Positions 11,418 through 23,791 of a stretch of DNA of 64,000 bases are shown in pieces; positions within the stretch are counted from its first letter, which is position 1; each line of letters starts with the position of its first letter. Origin of the DNA: Gaeumannomyces sp. JS-464 (Eukaryota; Ascomycota; Sordariomycetes; Magnaporthales; Magnaporthaceae); the NCBI GenBank assembly GCA_002197995.1, contig NGZR01000007.1, positions 2,500,399 through 2,564,398 on the forward strand. The letters are read 5' to 3'. A program made the position numbers and the translations under genes. Under the pieces are notes generated by a model. That model had not been told where the DNA came from. It made no database searches and saw only the letters and a program-made list of their open reading frames with translations.

Positions 11418-13267
11418 ACGTGGTTTACAAGCGAGTCGCGCATATAAGCGAATCGCGCACCCACACCCGACCTCCGGTTAATCGACGCGTATGCTAACCC
11501 AATAACGCCAAAAATCCATTTAAACTATTCGGAATTATATATATCGAACGTTTTTACTTTTTTTTAACAAATGCGCGCATTGTGTCCGGTTTTGCCGCAA
11601 ATGCTATATCGCTAACGAGTCGTCGTTACCTTTTTTTTTTGCCTTTTATAATCGCGCATTTCTTGCTATAACTGCCCATTTAACTTTTGCTGGTTTAAAA
11701 TATCTCGTATTTTTTTAACAATATATAACCTTTTTTATCGGACACGTGTTTTTTTAGCCTTTCGGCGTTTGCTTAGTGCTTCGTTCGCTTTTCGTAGCTT
11801 AAAGCACTTTTCTTTTAAAAGGTTAACCCGATGCATAATTGCTTTAGCCTTTTTCGTTAATTGGTTTATAACCGATAGCATAAGTAACGGAAAGCTGCTC
11901 CGGTAATTGGAGATTCGATTTTTAATATATTCGAATTGCGAAGTTGCGTTTTTAACTGTTTAGGGCGTTTTAAAGGTTTAAGGTTCGGCGTTGTTTAAAA
12001 GCTTTTTCGAAGGAGTTAAAGTTTATAACTTTACATTTAGCTTTTCCAAAACCGAATTCGGATTAAAAAAAGCAAAGCTAGCTTTTCGAAACCCTTTTTA
12101 AATATTTTTTCGGTTATAAAGTTAAAAATGCCGCTTTAAACGCCGAAAGGAACTCGACTTTAATTACGTGGTTAACGTGTAACTTTATTAGGTTTTCGAT
12201 TTGTTAACCGTACGCTTTTTTAACGGGCTAAAATATTTAACATTAAGCGGTTAAAAAAAGTAAAACGAATGCGAAAGCATATAAAGCGTAATAATGTTAT
12301 GTTTTTAGCAATAAAACTCGAATTCGTTAAATGGTAGCTTTTATAGCCGTCCAGCATTAATAAACGATAAAACCCTTTTTATAAGCTGTAATGTGTTTAT
12401 CGAAATGCTAAATCCATTTTAGGCCGAGCTCGTTCGTAATTTACCCGTTAGCATTCGTTAAAATAACTTAATCGCGTAAAAAGTCGGTTTTTAAATACTA
12501 ATTAGCCAAATAGTACTGCTTTTTAACGATAATAAAAGGGGGGATCGCTTAGCCGTAATAGTTAACCTTTTAAATAACCGTAGCCCATTTCCGATTGCCA
12601 AGCTAAATTAGCTTTGCTTTATTACGGCCTTCCAATGTTGTAATAATTATAACGGCGGCGATTATGCTTATAAAAAGCCGGTTTCGTCGAAATTATAAAT
12701 ATCTTTACTTTAAATGCTATATTTGTTTTATAATATTCCGTATAAAGTCGAATTAAGTAAAAACGAGCTTAAAATTTTCGTATTTGGCTTTTTAGTAGTC
12801 GTATTTTCGAATTTAGCGCGTACCGAGCTTTGCGCGGCGTTTAACGAAATTCGCGACCCAGTTTTTGCCGACGCGCCCGCGTCGCGTTCGGCAAGCAATC
12901 GGTTGGTTATATTTTAACATTAAAAAGCCGGGGAGAAATGCGCGGGAATTTAGCTTAAAAATGTATTTAATAAGCGCTTTTTTTTTTCGGATTCCGTTAA
13001 TTTCCGTAATTTGGGCATAGTGTCGCGTCGAGCAGGTTTACCGGCGCGTCGGTCGCGTAACGTAGATTTAAAAATATCGTAAATTTTAGCTACCGAACGC
13101 AAACTTAATCCTTTATTAAATTAAACTGTTTGTATAACGAAAATAATTTAGCTTTTTTAAATATCGATTTTATTTTTATTAAGGAATTGGAATTGGAAGT
13201 GGGAAATACGCGTCGCATTGGAAAATGCGCGACTCGCTTATATGCGCGACTCGTTTATAAACCACGT
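11418..13267 (-). mobile_element. Pot2-like transposon, copy 3
   Basis: An 1,850-bp full-length element in reverse orientation, with TA duplications (11416-11417, 13268-13269) and 42-bp TIRs that differ only by transitions. The sub-repeat unit in its TIRs (TAAGCGAGTCGCGCATA) differs from that of copy 1. The - strand encodes the same transposase: HTH region near 13100-12950, DETGF near 12690, CCHC tail near 11570-11610. Stops and frame changes disable it. It sits inside relic E. Confidence 0.92.
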
Positions 13268-13678
13268 TAAACGTTTTTATATAATATATTTTAACGATAT
13301 TTTATTTTTTTAAAAAACGAAAACGAATATTAAAACATATGTATAAAGTATTTTAAAAGTTATAAAACGCAAAGTTTTAATAAAATTAAAAAATGGATTT
13401 AATATATTTAAAAAATCGCTTTTTTAAAATATAGTTATAAATTAAAAAAGGTAATATAAAAATAGTTAAAATATAAAGGTTTAAAAATAACTAGATTAAA
13501 AAACGTTTAAAATATTAAAAGCTTTTTAAATTTTTAAACTTTTATAAAAGGTTTATTAAAAATTTAATAAAAAGTAACACCGTTTACTATTTAATTAAAA
13601 ATAACACTCGATTTAAATAAATTAAATTAAGCAATTAATTTTTAAATTATTACGAAATGCATTATTATAAAACGAATA
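13268..13678 (+). pseudogene. Relic E Gypsy RT, segment 2
   Basis: A + strand frame with YFNDILFF (degraded YLDDILIF) followed by sequence parallel to element B at 5985-6330, including the FKLLQKVY palm/thumb region. It is the direct continuation of 11345-11417 and ends at the TA where Pot2 copy 4 is inserted. Very AT-rich and stop-filled, hence an old layer. Confidence 0.75.
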
Positions 13679-15538
13679 ACGTGGTTTATAAGCGGTTGCG
13701 CACATAAACGAATCGCGCATTTTCCAATGCGACGCGTATTTCCCACTTCCAACTTTAATTTTTTAACAACTATAAATAAAATCGACGTTTAAAAAAGCTA
13801 AAATTGTTTTCGCTATGCAAACAGTTTAATTTAATAAGGGATTAAGTTTGCGTTCGGCAGTTAAAATTTACGATATTTTTAAATCCACGTTGCGCGACTA
13901 ACGCGCCGGTAAACCTGCTTAACGCGATATTATGCCCAAATTACGGAAATTAACGGAATCCGAAAAAAAGGCGTTTATTAAGTACATTTTTAAGCTAAAT
14001 TCCCGCGCATTCCCTTCCCGGCCTTTTAGTGTTAAAAATATGGCCAACCAATTGCTTGCCGAACGCGACGCGAGCGCCGTTGGCAAAAACTAGGTCGCGA
14101 ACTTCGTTAAACGCCGCGCAAAGCTCGGTACGCGTTAAATTCGAAAATACGATTACTAAAAGGCTAAATGCGAAAATTTTAAGCTCGTTTTTGCCTAATT
14201 CGACTTTATACGAAATACTATAAACAAATATAGCATTTAAAGTAAAAACATTTATAATTTCGACGAAACCGGCTTTTTTATAGGCATAATCGCCGCCGTT
14301 ATAGTTATTACAATATTAAAAGGCCGTAGTAAAGCAAAGCTAATTTAGCTTAGCAACCGGGAATGGGCTACGGATATTTAAAAGGTTAACTATTGCGGCT
14401 AAGCGATTCCCCTTTTTATTATCGTTAAAAGGCAATACTATTTGGCTAATTGGTATTCGAAAACCGACTTTTTACGCGATTAGGTTATTTTAACAAATGC
14501 TAACGGGTGAACTACGAACGAGCTCGGCTTAAAATGGATTTAGCATTTCGATAAACATATTATAGCTTATAAAAAAGGGTCCTATTGTTTATTAGTGCTA
14601 AACGGCTATAAAAGCCACTATTCGACGGATTTTAAGCTTTATTGCTAAAAACATAACATTATTACGTTTTACATATTTCCGCATTCGTTTTACTTTTTTT
14701 AACCGTTTAATGTTAAATGTTTTAGCCCGTTAAAAAAAGCGTACGGTTAACAAGTCGAAAACCTAATAAAATTATACGTTAACCACGTAATTAAAATCGA
14801 GTTCTTTTCGGCGTTTAAAACGGCATTTTTTAATTTTATAACCGAAAAAAATATTTAAAAAGGGTTTCGAAAAGTTAGTTTTGTTTTTTTTAATCCGGAT
14901 TCGGTTTTGGAAAAGTTAAATATAAAGTTACGAACTTTAATTCCCCCGAAAAAGCCTTTAAATAACGCCGAACTTTGGACTTTTAAAACGCTTTAAACAG
15001 TTAAAAACGCAATTTCGCAATCCGAACATATTAAAAATCGGATTTCCAATTACCGGAGCAGCTTTTCGTTATTTATACTATCGGTTATAAACTAATTAAC
15101 GAAAAGGGCTAAAGCAATTATGCATCGGGTTAACCTTTTAAAAGAAAAGTGCTCCAAGCTACGAAAGGCGAACGAAGCATTAAGCAAACGCCGAAAGGCT
15201 AAAAAAACACGTGTCCGATAAAAAGAGTTACATACTATTAAAAAAATACGAAATATTTTAAACCAGTAAAAGCTAAATAAGCAATTATAATAAGAAATGC
15301 GCGATTATAAAAGGCAGGAAAAAAAGGCAATAATAACTCGTTAGCGATATAGCACTTGCGGTAAAACCGGACATAATGCGCGCATTTGTTAAGAAAAAAT
15401 AAAAACGTCCGATGTATATAGTTTTAAATAGTTTAAATGGATTTTTAGCGTTATTAAGTTGGTATGCGCGTCGATTAACCGGAGGTCGAGTATGGGTGCG
15501 CGATTCGCTTATATGCGCGACTCGCTTATAAACCACGT
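13679..15538 (+). mobile_element. Pot2-like transposon, copy 4
   Basis: A 1,860-bp full-length element with TA at 13677-13678 and 15539-15540. TIRs are of the copy-3 class. The transposase frame parallels copy 1: HTH and RRDIMPKLRKLTESEK-like segment near 13890-13970, DETGF near 14260, CCHC tail near 15340-15390. Broken by TAA/TAG stops. It separates two pieces of relic E. Confidence 0.92.
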
Positions 15539-15599
15539 TATATATAATATTAAATAAAAGATTTTAAAAAGCTACTACGACTTTAAAAACGCGTAACCG

Positions 15600-17330
15600 G
15601 TTAGCCTTTCCAAATAATCCAATTTTAACGCTAAAATCGAACCTTTCGCAGCCGACTCGACCCGGATCGATGCCGCATCGTACGCGCGTTAACGGCGCGG
15701 GCTAAAAATCGATAGCGATCGATTTTAAACTCGCGGCTAATCGGCACGCTACGACGGTGGATCCTCCTAACGCGTTTTTAAACACGCGGGGAAACAGCGA
15801 TACCAATACGAAACCGGCGCGCAACCGTTAAAATAAAAAAGAAAAAAAAATTATTAATAAGCTAAAACTTTTTATAATTATTAAAAAGTTATTAAAAGTT
15901 TTGCAACTAATGTTAAAGCTAATAAAGCGAAAAATTAACGCGAAAGCGGCTCGTTAGCGCGAAACCGCCGCAAAAAAACTAATAATTAACAACACGTTGT
16001 AAAAGTTTAAAGCAAAAATACTCGAGGAAGTTAAAAAAGCATTAATTAATACTAAAAAGTCTTATGCTATTGCATTAGCCACGGGCTTGCCGGCCCGAAT
16101 GCCGGGCGGAACTAAGTCGATTTAACCACGCTAATAATACCCGAACACGGCGCAACCCTTACCCGATTTATACCGTCGAAAGTCGAACGAAAAATTATCG
16201 TAAACGTAAAAAACCCCCAAAAGCAATTAAAAAGCGATTAACGATAAACATTTTATAAGTGTTAAATAATTAACTAAGCACGATAATACGGGCAACGAAA
16301 CGACTTCGAAGTAAAAACGTAGTAATATGCTTTTAAATAAACGCAAAAAAATATAAGAAAAAAAACGATTAAGTGAAAAAGTATTCGGCGATTAAGTAAC
16401 GATCCAAATGCGGATATACGACGTGGTAATTCGAGGTTTTAAATAAAAAGCATTTCCAAAAAACTTAAACGCACTTATTAAAAGTTTAAACGCCGAAAAC
16501 CGAAACGTTAAGTTTATACACGTATGGCCGGTTTGGACTTTTTACGGATATGTTATGGTATTAGCCCGCATTAAATCGGTAATAACAGCGGATTAAGTAT
16601 GCGAACGAGGATTTGTAATAAAAACAGTAATTTATAATTGCGAACCGTTTATATTAAACGTTAAAACTAACCAATGTTACAATTGCTTCGAATGGGGATA
16701 CCGTTAAAAGTTTTGCATTAAACCGAACCGGTGCCCGCATTACGGAAAACTAAAACATTAAAAAGGAAAACATTAATGCGACGCTTACTATTAATAGCAA
16801 AAAGCTATACCCAAATGCATAAACTGTAATAAACCGCACCCGGCCTTTTACCGAGGATGCGAAATAGCATAACGCGTTATAGGAAAAGCAAAAAAAGCAT
16901 ATTAAAACCGACCAAAAAGGTTTATGCTAAAAAGCGCAATTTATAAACTAATAAAAAACGTTACTTTTCCCATTTTTTAAACCCGCTAACCTTTCGGAAC
17001 CGGAAAGCTAACGAGCTTTAGCAAAAAACGAAGGAATAATTTAAATTCGGATAATAATTTACCGACCCGGACTTTAAAACGCCGACTAGTTGGTAAACCT
17101 CGCAAAAATTTACAATTACTTAAAAGCCGAACCGATATACGGCCGCCTTTTTTACTTATAACACACTTCGCTTTTAAAACGAGCTTCCCGCTAGTTAAAC
17201 CCTTCGTTACGGCAAACGAGCAAATACGCGAGAAAGCCGAAAAGATAACGGCCTCGACAAACCCCCCCCGCCTTCCCCCTTTTTCCGAACCGCTATTAAT
17301 AATAAATAGCATTAGCCCGTAAAACGTATT
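15600..17330 (+). pseudogene. LINE D ORF1, zinc-knuckle RNA-binding protein
   Basis: Begins in a relatively GC-rich stretch (15600-15820) with basic and Ala-rich fragments. At 16675-16865 lie three consecutive knuckles: CYNCFEWGYRQKFC (His now Tyr), CPHYGKLKHQKGKHQC (second Cys now Tyr) and CINCNKPHPAFYRGC. This spacing is typical of ORF1p of Tad/I-type LINEs, which coats element RNA. The end near 17330 is approximate and stops are frequent. Confidence 0.8.
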
Positions 17331-17339
17331 AAAAGGCTT

Positions 17340-20300
17340 AAAAAAACCCGCATAGTAATTTCGATACTGTATTAAAATATAAAAAAAGGGAGCGAAAAAG
17401 GAAATATCCCGTTATTTAGCAGGAAAAAATACAACATAATAGCTATACAAATGCCGGAGTTAAACCGATATAAAAACCTAAAAAGATTAGCAAAATGCAA
17501 ATACGAGGTGGTTTACCACCAAACCGATAACCGTTTAAACGTAGCATTATACGTTTATTAACGGCTAAACCCCGCATTGTAAAAAAGCCGAAACGAATAC
17601 AATTAAGCAGTAATAACATTGCAAACCCTATTAGGAAAAATTAATATTTATTCAATATATTCGCCGGATTTAAAAGCATTAGAAAAATAGCATACGCTAT
17701 TAACAAAAATCGAAACGTAACCGTTACGACATTACGCCGTGCTCGTAAGGGATTTTAATATGCATTATTTTATATAAAACGTTTATAATAAACGAAACGA
17801 AAAAACAAACGTATTATTATCGCTAACGCACCGGTGGAAATTTAAACTTGCAATATTTTACGGAAAAGTAACGAAAAAAAAATTTAGCAAACGAAAAAGT
17901 ATAATCGACTATGCATAAATATCCGATTTATTAGCCGTAATATACGAAAATAAAAACGACGAAATAAAAAAATCGAATTACTACTTTTAAATAATCTTAA
18001 TTAACACCGAAACGAAACCGTTTCGGCAAAAAACCACCGAAAAATAAGTATAAAAAAAAGTAAACACTAATATAAAAAACGACAAAAAAAGCATTGCAAT
18101 TAGCTATATAACATATCGAAATTAAAAATATAAAACACCGAAAAATATTAACAATTAAATAAACGCACTAATAAACTAGCTAACTTTAATCGCTAATAAA
18201 TTAACACCGAAAAGAAAAAAACATTAACCAATTTTAAGCTAGCACCGTATTGGAACTTAAAATTTACTAAACTCGCTAAAAAAACGAGAAAATGCCGGCG
18301 CGTATATACGAAATTAAAAACATAAAATAGCTATAACGAATTAAAAGCAGCGGATAAAGCTTTTATAAAGGAAAAAAGGAAAGCGGCTAACGCGCATTGG
18401 AAAAAGTTTATTAAAAAAGCATTAAAAATAAAAAAAGGAAGCCACCTTTTAAAACGTAAAACGGTAGGCGAAACTGCGCAGTTATAAAAAACGAGATTTA
18501 ACCAAATTACCGGATTTGCACCGACCAAAAAACGGCAATTAAAAACCAGCTAATACTTACGTAAATAAAGCAATAGTTTTAACGGCCAAATTTTACCTTA
18601 GCCCGAAAACGGATTTAACCGATATTATAAACATTACGTTTAATAATAACACGTTTTACCACGCGTTTTTAATAAAAAATATGGTAAACCCGGAAAACGG
18701 TAACGTATTAACGGTTTTAAAAAAAAACGCAAAATTAAAAAGCCTTAAAAGCGGATAACTTACCAAACGGATTTTTAAAAGTATGCGGCGAACCCTATTA
18801 AAAAGCTATATTTAAAATAGTTAACGTTAGCTTCGACTTCGAATATTTTCCAAAGCGCTTTCGAAACGCACTTATAATAATGCTGTTAAAGCTAAGCAAA
18901 AGTATAAAAAATAAAAAAAACAACGGAAGGATAAAAACCGATCGCACTTTTTTCGTTTATTTCCAAAGTTATAAAAGCTATAATAGGAAAACGAATCGCT
19001 AATAAAGCGGAAGAAAAAGGATTTTTACCGAAAGGATAAATGGGTAATAAAAAAAAACGCAATACCGAACTCGCTATTAAACAAGTAATAAACATAGTAA
19101 TAACGGCGTGAAATTACGGCGTTATAATCGCTATACAATTCATCTTATACTCGCTAACATTCGATAATGTTAATTATATTAAACTGCTTAACACAATGCA
19201 AAAGCAGGGATTTTTACCAAAAATAGTTTATAAATTAAAAGCTAGCTTATAAACAAAACGACCCGGCTTCGGTTTAACGGAAATACGTTAACGCTAATAC
19301 TAGTAATTATAAAAGTTCCGCAAAAATTACCACTATTACTTATATTATTTATCTTTTATATCGCGTTACTATACGATAAGCTGGAAAAAATCCTAAAAAT
19401 AACGGTGGTTAGCTTCGCCGACGATATTAACCTTTTAGCAATAAAGGGTATTATAGCGAAAACGGCACGACTATTGGAAAAAGCTTAGGACGTATACCAA
19501 ACGTGGGCAAAAATAACAGGAATAACGTTTAACGCATTAAAAACCGAATTGTTACATTTTATTAAAGCTTTAAACCAAACCCGGGTTCGCACCGGAGCTA
19601 CCCACGTATAACCATCGCTAACGGCGAAATTTTTCGAAGTTTAATTAAATTATAAATTAAACTTTAAAGCTTACATTAAATAAGCGAAAAGCAAATAGGA
19701 AAAATAACAATTGGCGATAATAAAACTCGCAGCGGTAACGTAAAAAAGCAGTTTCGCTAAAGCGAAACAATTATACGTAGTAATATATAAAAGCGCGATA
19801 ACATATGGAGCCGCAACATACCACCTTTTAACCGAACCACGAAAGCGGCCCCGAAGCGCAATTAAAAAGTTAGCGAAAAAATAGCGAGCATGTTTTAAAA
19901 TAGTAACCGGAGCATATAAAACGACGTTATTAGCCCATTTAAAAATAAAAACCTACGTGCTACTTTTAAATTTATACTTAAACGAAAAGGTAATTAATAT
20001 AAAAATAAATGGTTAAAAATTAAAATAATATAACGAATTAACAAAGCGATAACGAAAGTAACGAGCCGGTTTAAAAGGTTAAAATACCGAAAACGGAGTA
20101 AAAACCATACCTTTAAAACGGCTAAGCAAAAAAGGGATAAGCGGAACGTTAAAACTAATTTAAAATAACTTTAAAACCGAAACGCAAACTAATCCCTCGC
20201 GAAAACGAAAAAAATTTAAACATAAATACGCGAAACGCTAAAAACCCTAACGTAATAATAAAATGAAAGTTAAAAGTTGCTAGCTTAATAAAAAGCGGTA

Positions 20301-20830
20301 AAAAAAACGAACCGGCATAAAACCGCGTATTTAGCGAATAACCTTTTATTTACGGAAAAAATGGTTAAATATTACGAAAAAATGCTAAAAGCACATAGCT
20401 TAATAGCAATCCAAATTAAAACGGAAAAGCTAGGTTTAAATGCTTTCCTATTTAGTAAAAACGTACTCGATACGGTAACGCCGCTATGCGAATACGGTAA
20501 CGGATAAAAGGAAATAACATAACACGTGTTAACTTAATGCGCCCGTTAAAACAAATAGCGGGATAATACCGAAATGGTATAAACGAATAACCGAAAAGCA
20601 TATTTCAAACTATAAAAAATAAAAAACATATTATTTAAAAAAATAGCACGTATAATATTTAAAACTGGAAAATTAATAAATTTTAAAACAATGAAAAAGG
20701 TGGAAAAAAACGCGCAAAAAAAAAGGAAAAAAAAAACGCTACCGAGCTGGAAAAAAACCGAATTATAAATAACTATAAAACGCTAAACGAAAATACCCCA
20801 CTAAAAAACGAAAGGAAAGAAAAGTAAACC
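17340..20830 (+). pseudogene. LINE D ORF2, endonuclease-reverse transcriptase
   Basis: Endonuclease at about 17380-18060 with VRDFNMHYF (family GDFNxHH) near 17740. RT follows at about 18600-19560 with the catalytic FADDINLLA at 19413-19439, both Asp kept. Then a thumb/connection region and, near 20480-20550, CEYGNG...HVLTQC, the C-terminal Cys/His motif of these enzymes with one Cys now Tyr. An RNase H domain is not recognisable. The enzyme nicks target DNA and primes reverse transcription there; here TAA/TAG stops disable it. Confidence 0.82.
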
Positions 20831-22383
20831 GACGTTAACATTTTATATGCGAGCCGCAACCGAAAAGGAATTAACCAAACTAATTATTTCCATTTTACCC
20901 ATTTTTTTAACATTTCGTTAATAATATCCTTTCGATATTTAGTTAAAATCCGTCCGAAAGTGAAATTAAAAGAATTTTGTACGAAAAACATTTAGCAAAC
21001 ATAAAAAGGTTAACGAACTAAAAGAAAATAGCGATATAAAAGGAAATATCGATAAACCCGTATTTTAACCCGTTTTAAAACTAACGCTTTTATCCGAATA
21101 CGGTTAAACGAATCCCACGTATTGATAATTTTAAAAGCCTAACCCGATATAGCTTACGCCGGGGGCATTATATTGCCGGAAAAGGAGCGAACGAAACCTA
21201 AGCTATTAAATGCAATTATAGCAGCAAAAGCGCTTTTTAAGTTGGAAAAAAACGAGCGCGAAAACCCAGCATTAAAAGGGACGCCGAACCGTTTTCCGAT
21301 ATTTTTTGCAAATCGAACGTAACCGGCGATAGCGTACTTTAAAATGATATAACGAAGTTGGAAAAAAGCATTAGTAATAAAGCATATAACACCGGAATAA
21401 AACCGTTATAAACCTTAGCGGTATAAATAACTTCCGTTAAAACATTTTTTAAATCGGTAGCAGTTTTAAAAAAGGATTAAATGTAGCGCTAATAAGCACG
21501 AAAAACGCTATAAACCTAATCCTTAATGCTAGCGAAAGGTTATTAAAGCGGAATTAACAAATTAGCAATAAAAAAAGCAATAAAAAAAAAAGGAAAAAAA
21601 ATAACAAACTTAAACGTAAACACCGCGCGAAAAAGCGCATTTTACACAAATTAAAACGCAAAAAGCTAAAAACAAAAATTAGCACGACCAAAACCGAGTA
21701 AAGAAAAAAGCGAAGCAAATAAAAAACATATAAGTTTTATAATAGCATCCCCAAACGGCGCCGGCATTATTAATGCCGTTAGCGAAACGCTAAATGCAAT
21801 TAACACAAATTTTGCAAATAGGCCTAAAAAGTTAACGAAGCGGGATAAAAAAAAGAACGATACGAGAAATATACACTATTAAATCGTAAAAAATGTAACC
21901 CGGAAAAATAGCGATCGCCGTTTTGTATTTCTTTTAATAGTATAAACGGTAAAACTAAAGGAAAAAAAAAAAAGATTAGCAAAAAAATAAAAAACGAAAC
22001 GGTGCAAAACCGTATTTACAGTTTTAACGCGGGGGTTTGGAGTAACGCTAGCCCCGAAATCGTCGTTATCGTTAAAGCTAAAAAATAGGTGCTCGTTGCG
22101 ATCGCCACGAAAAAAAGCAGGTGCAAAGCCGCTATTACCACCGTTACCGCTATGGCCGCTACGCGCACCACCACCGCCACCGCCGTGGCCGCCGCGAGGA
22201 AAACGAGGAATTTTATCTTTAAAAGTTATAATACAAAAAAATAGGAGCCGGAAAGGGAACGAAGCGCGGGAAGGCAAATATAAAAGCGCGGGCGGGAAAA
22301 TGCGCGAAAAGTGGGAAAAAAAAATTAAAAGTTGCGATAAAAAGATTAAAAAAAAGCGAAAAAGGAAAGGCAAAAACCTTTAA
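20830..22383 (+). pseudogene. extra ORF (ORF3) in the 3' part of LINE D
   Basis: Downstream of ORF2, + strand frames stay coding-like: MLAKGYQSGINKLAIKKAI near 21530-21570, KHISFIIASPNGAGI near 21730-21770, then an uninterrupted Pro-rich and Lys-rich frame at 22096-22383 (LPPLPLWPLRAPPPPPPW then KKIKSCDKKIKKKRKRKGK). The opposite strand at 21879-22373 is also open and Gly-rich, so the coding strand is not certain. No domain recognised. Tad LINEs normally have two ORFs, so this may be a third gene, a long 3' UTR or an unrecognised insertion. 22384-23038 shows only short frames. Confidence 0.4.
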
Positions 22384-23038
22384 AAGCAAAAAAAAAGGAA
22401 CGGTGGAAACCCGCACCCGGAAAGAATAAAAACATAACCGGAAAGCATAATATAAATAAGGCAAAAGCAATATAATTACGGAAACGGCGAATTAATAAAA
22501 AAATCGAATGCGCGTTATAAGCGAAAAAACAATCCGCAACCGGAGCGCCACTTTCGAAAGCGAACAACATAATTACGTTAAATTACTCGATGTTAACCAC
22601 GACCCCCGAATTTTACGAAGCAGCTACGCGATTTAGCATTAAAGCGGGACCGGGAAACTTCGGACGCGGATAATTAAACCACCGCAATTAACCAAATTAA
22701 CACCACTATTACTAATATTATTATAAAAATAAAAAACCCGGCACCGAAGCGCTATTTAAACGCAATATGCATTTTTTACAGTTTTTCCTTTGCGTATTTT
22801 CCTATTATCACTATTAATTACGAGGACGCTTTCGCGATAGAACTTTTAAAAGTAATCGCAGGAATTAAGCAAACGGCACTATTATTTAATATAGCAAAAA
22901 CCGTATACGAAAAGCAAATATGGTTTTTACTTTTAAACTACCGAGCCGGATGCGGTTCGCACCCGGAAACGAGTTTAAAAGTTTTTACATGTATATAAAA
23001 CAGCAAAAGCACCGAGGTTTTTATAAACATAACGGCAG

Positions 23039-23063
23039 TAATAATAATAATATAATATTAAAT
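23039..23063 (+). repeat. LINE D TAA tail and right target duplication
   Basis: Four TAA units at 23039-23050 end the LINE; TATAATATTAAAT at 23051-23063 repeats 15543-15555. Relic E continues after it. Confidence 0.8.
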
Positions 23064-23077
23064 TTTAATAAACTTTC
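23064..23077 (+). pseudogene. Relic E fragment between LINE D and Copia C
   Basis: Fourteen bases ending in CTTTC, the left target duplication of Copia C. With 30340 onward they restore the start of the RNase H frame (TFEVKTDAFNYVI). Confidence 0.7.
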
Positions 23078-23314
23078 TGTTGGTAGGAGTGGTACTCTTG
23101 TAAGCACGGAAATCTCCTAAAAAGAAAAAAACAAAAATCTATAAATCTGGAACTGGTGTTTGTAATAATGCATGTCTATATAGGAATCTAGTTACAAGAA
23201 AGGGATTACAAAATCCCCTTTTGTAGGCTCGTGGGAGCGCACGGCCCGTGGGCCTGCGGCTTTACGAAGCGTGGGCCCTTTTTAGATGCACGCGCTAAAT
23301 CACGTGGATTAACA
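23078..23314 (-). repeat. 3' LTR of Copia C
   Basis: 237 bp. On the - strand it starts TGTTAATCCACGTG and is preceded by a purine run AAAAAAAAGAAT (23321-23332), a plausible polypurine tract. CTTTC precedes it at 23073-23077. Confidence 0.93.
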
Positions 23315-23663
23315 CTAGCAATTCTTTTTTTAAGCGCGTGCATCGGTAAATGCTCGTTTTCCAAATCCGGGGATTTAACAATACTAATAACAAAGGAATT
23401 CGGATTTGGCAGTTTGTTTTGGGAACAAAGGGAAAAAGAAGGAAAAGAAAGGCCGTGCTTAATATCGGTAAAAACTGTAAATAGGAATAACAGAAAGTGG
23501 GGCAATGCCTGGTTAGGCGCTCGTGGAATTAGGTGGCGCCGATTTAAATGCGCGCAATAGCGGTAAACAAGCTTAATAAAAATCTATTAAGCCGTGCGCT
23601 TGTTAATCTGTTAAAATAAAAAGGAACGGATCGCAAGTATAACTTACAAAGCCTGGCTTAGGA

Positions 23664-23670
23664 TATATAA
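23664..23670 (+). promoter_or_regulatory. TATA-like box upstream of the antisense ORF of Copia C
   Basis: TATATAA followed by AGGGCCG, about 120 bp upstream of the ATG at 23792, in DNA that is not AT-saturated. Position and orientation would suit a promoter for the antisense frame. Inferred from motif only. Confidence 0.35.
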
Positions 23671-23791
23671 AGGGCCGTAGGTTGCCTTAATCGTTGTGAT
23701 TTTGGATTGGCTTTTATACTCGCAACGCCTCGATTAACTGCTTGTTTGCCGATTTCCGCTTTCCCATTCTGCTGATCGTTCGATTACCGCG

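Larger units (their letters stand above)
15556..23050 (+). mobile_element. Tad-like LINE retrotransposon D
   Basis: A non-LTR element of about 7.5 kb with a 13-bp target duplication TATAATATTAAAT (15543-15555 and 23051-23063) and a 3' tail of four TAA units (23039-23050). ORF1 has RNA-binding zinc knuckles; ORF2 has an apurinic-type endonuclease, RT with FADD, and a C-terminal Cys/His motif, as in fungal Tad elements. About 2.2 kb downstream of ORF2 carries a further coding-like stretch. It interrupts relic E next to Pot2 copy 4. Confidence 0.88.

Noticed and set aside
21879..22373. A 164-codon - strand frame with a Gly-rich stretch (GGHGGGGGGARSGHSG)
   Set aside because: It overlaps a + strand frame that continues coding-like sequence on both sides and its flanking residues are mostly Phe/Leu/Ser, as expected from the reverse of a Lys-rich gene. 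Kept only as a note in the LINE entry.
22920..23120. A + strand frame of 66 codons
   Set aside because: It crosses the LINE tail, relic E and the LTR of Copia C, so it cannot be one gene.
23206..23560. Frames on both strands of about 100 codons
   Set aside because: They span the LTR edge of Copia C and unrelated sequence; GC-rich LTR DNA simply has few stops.
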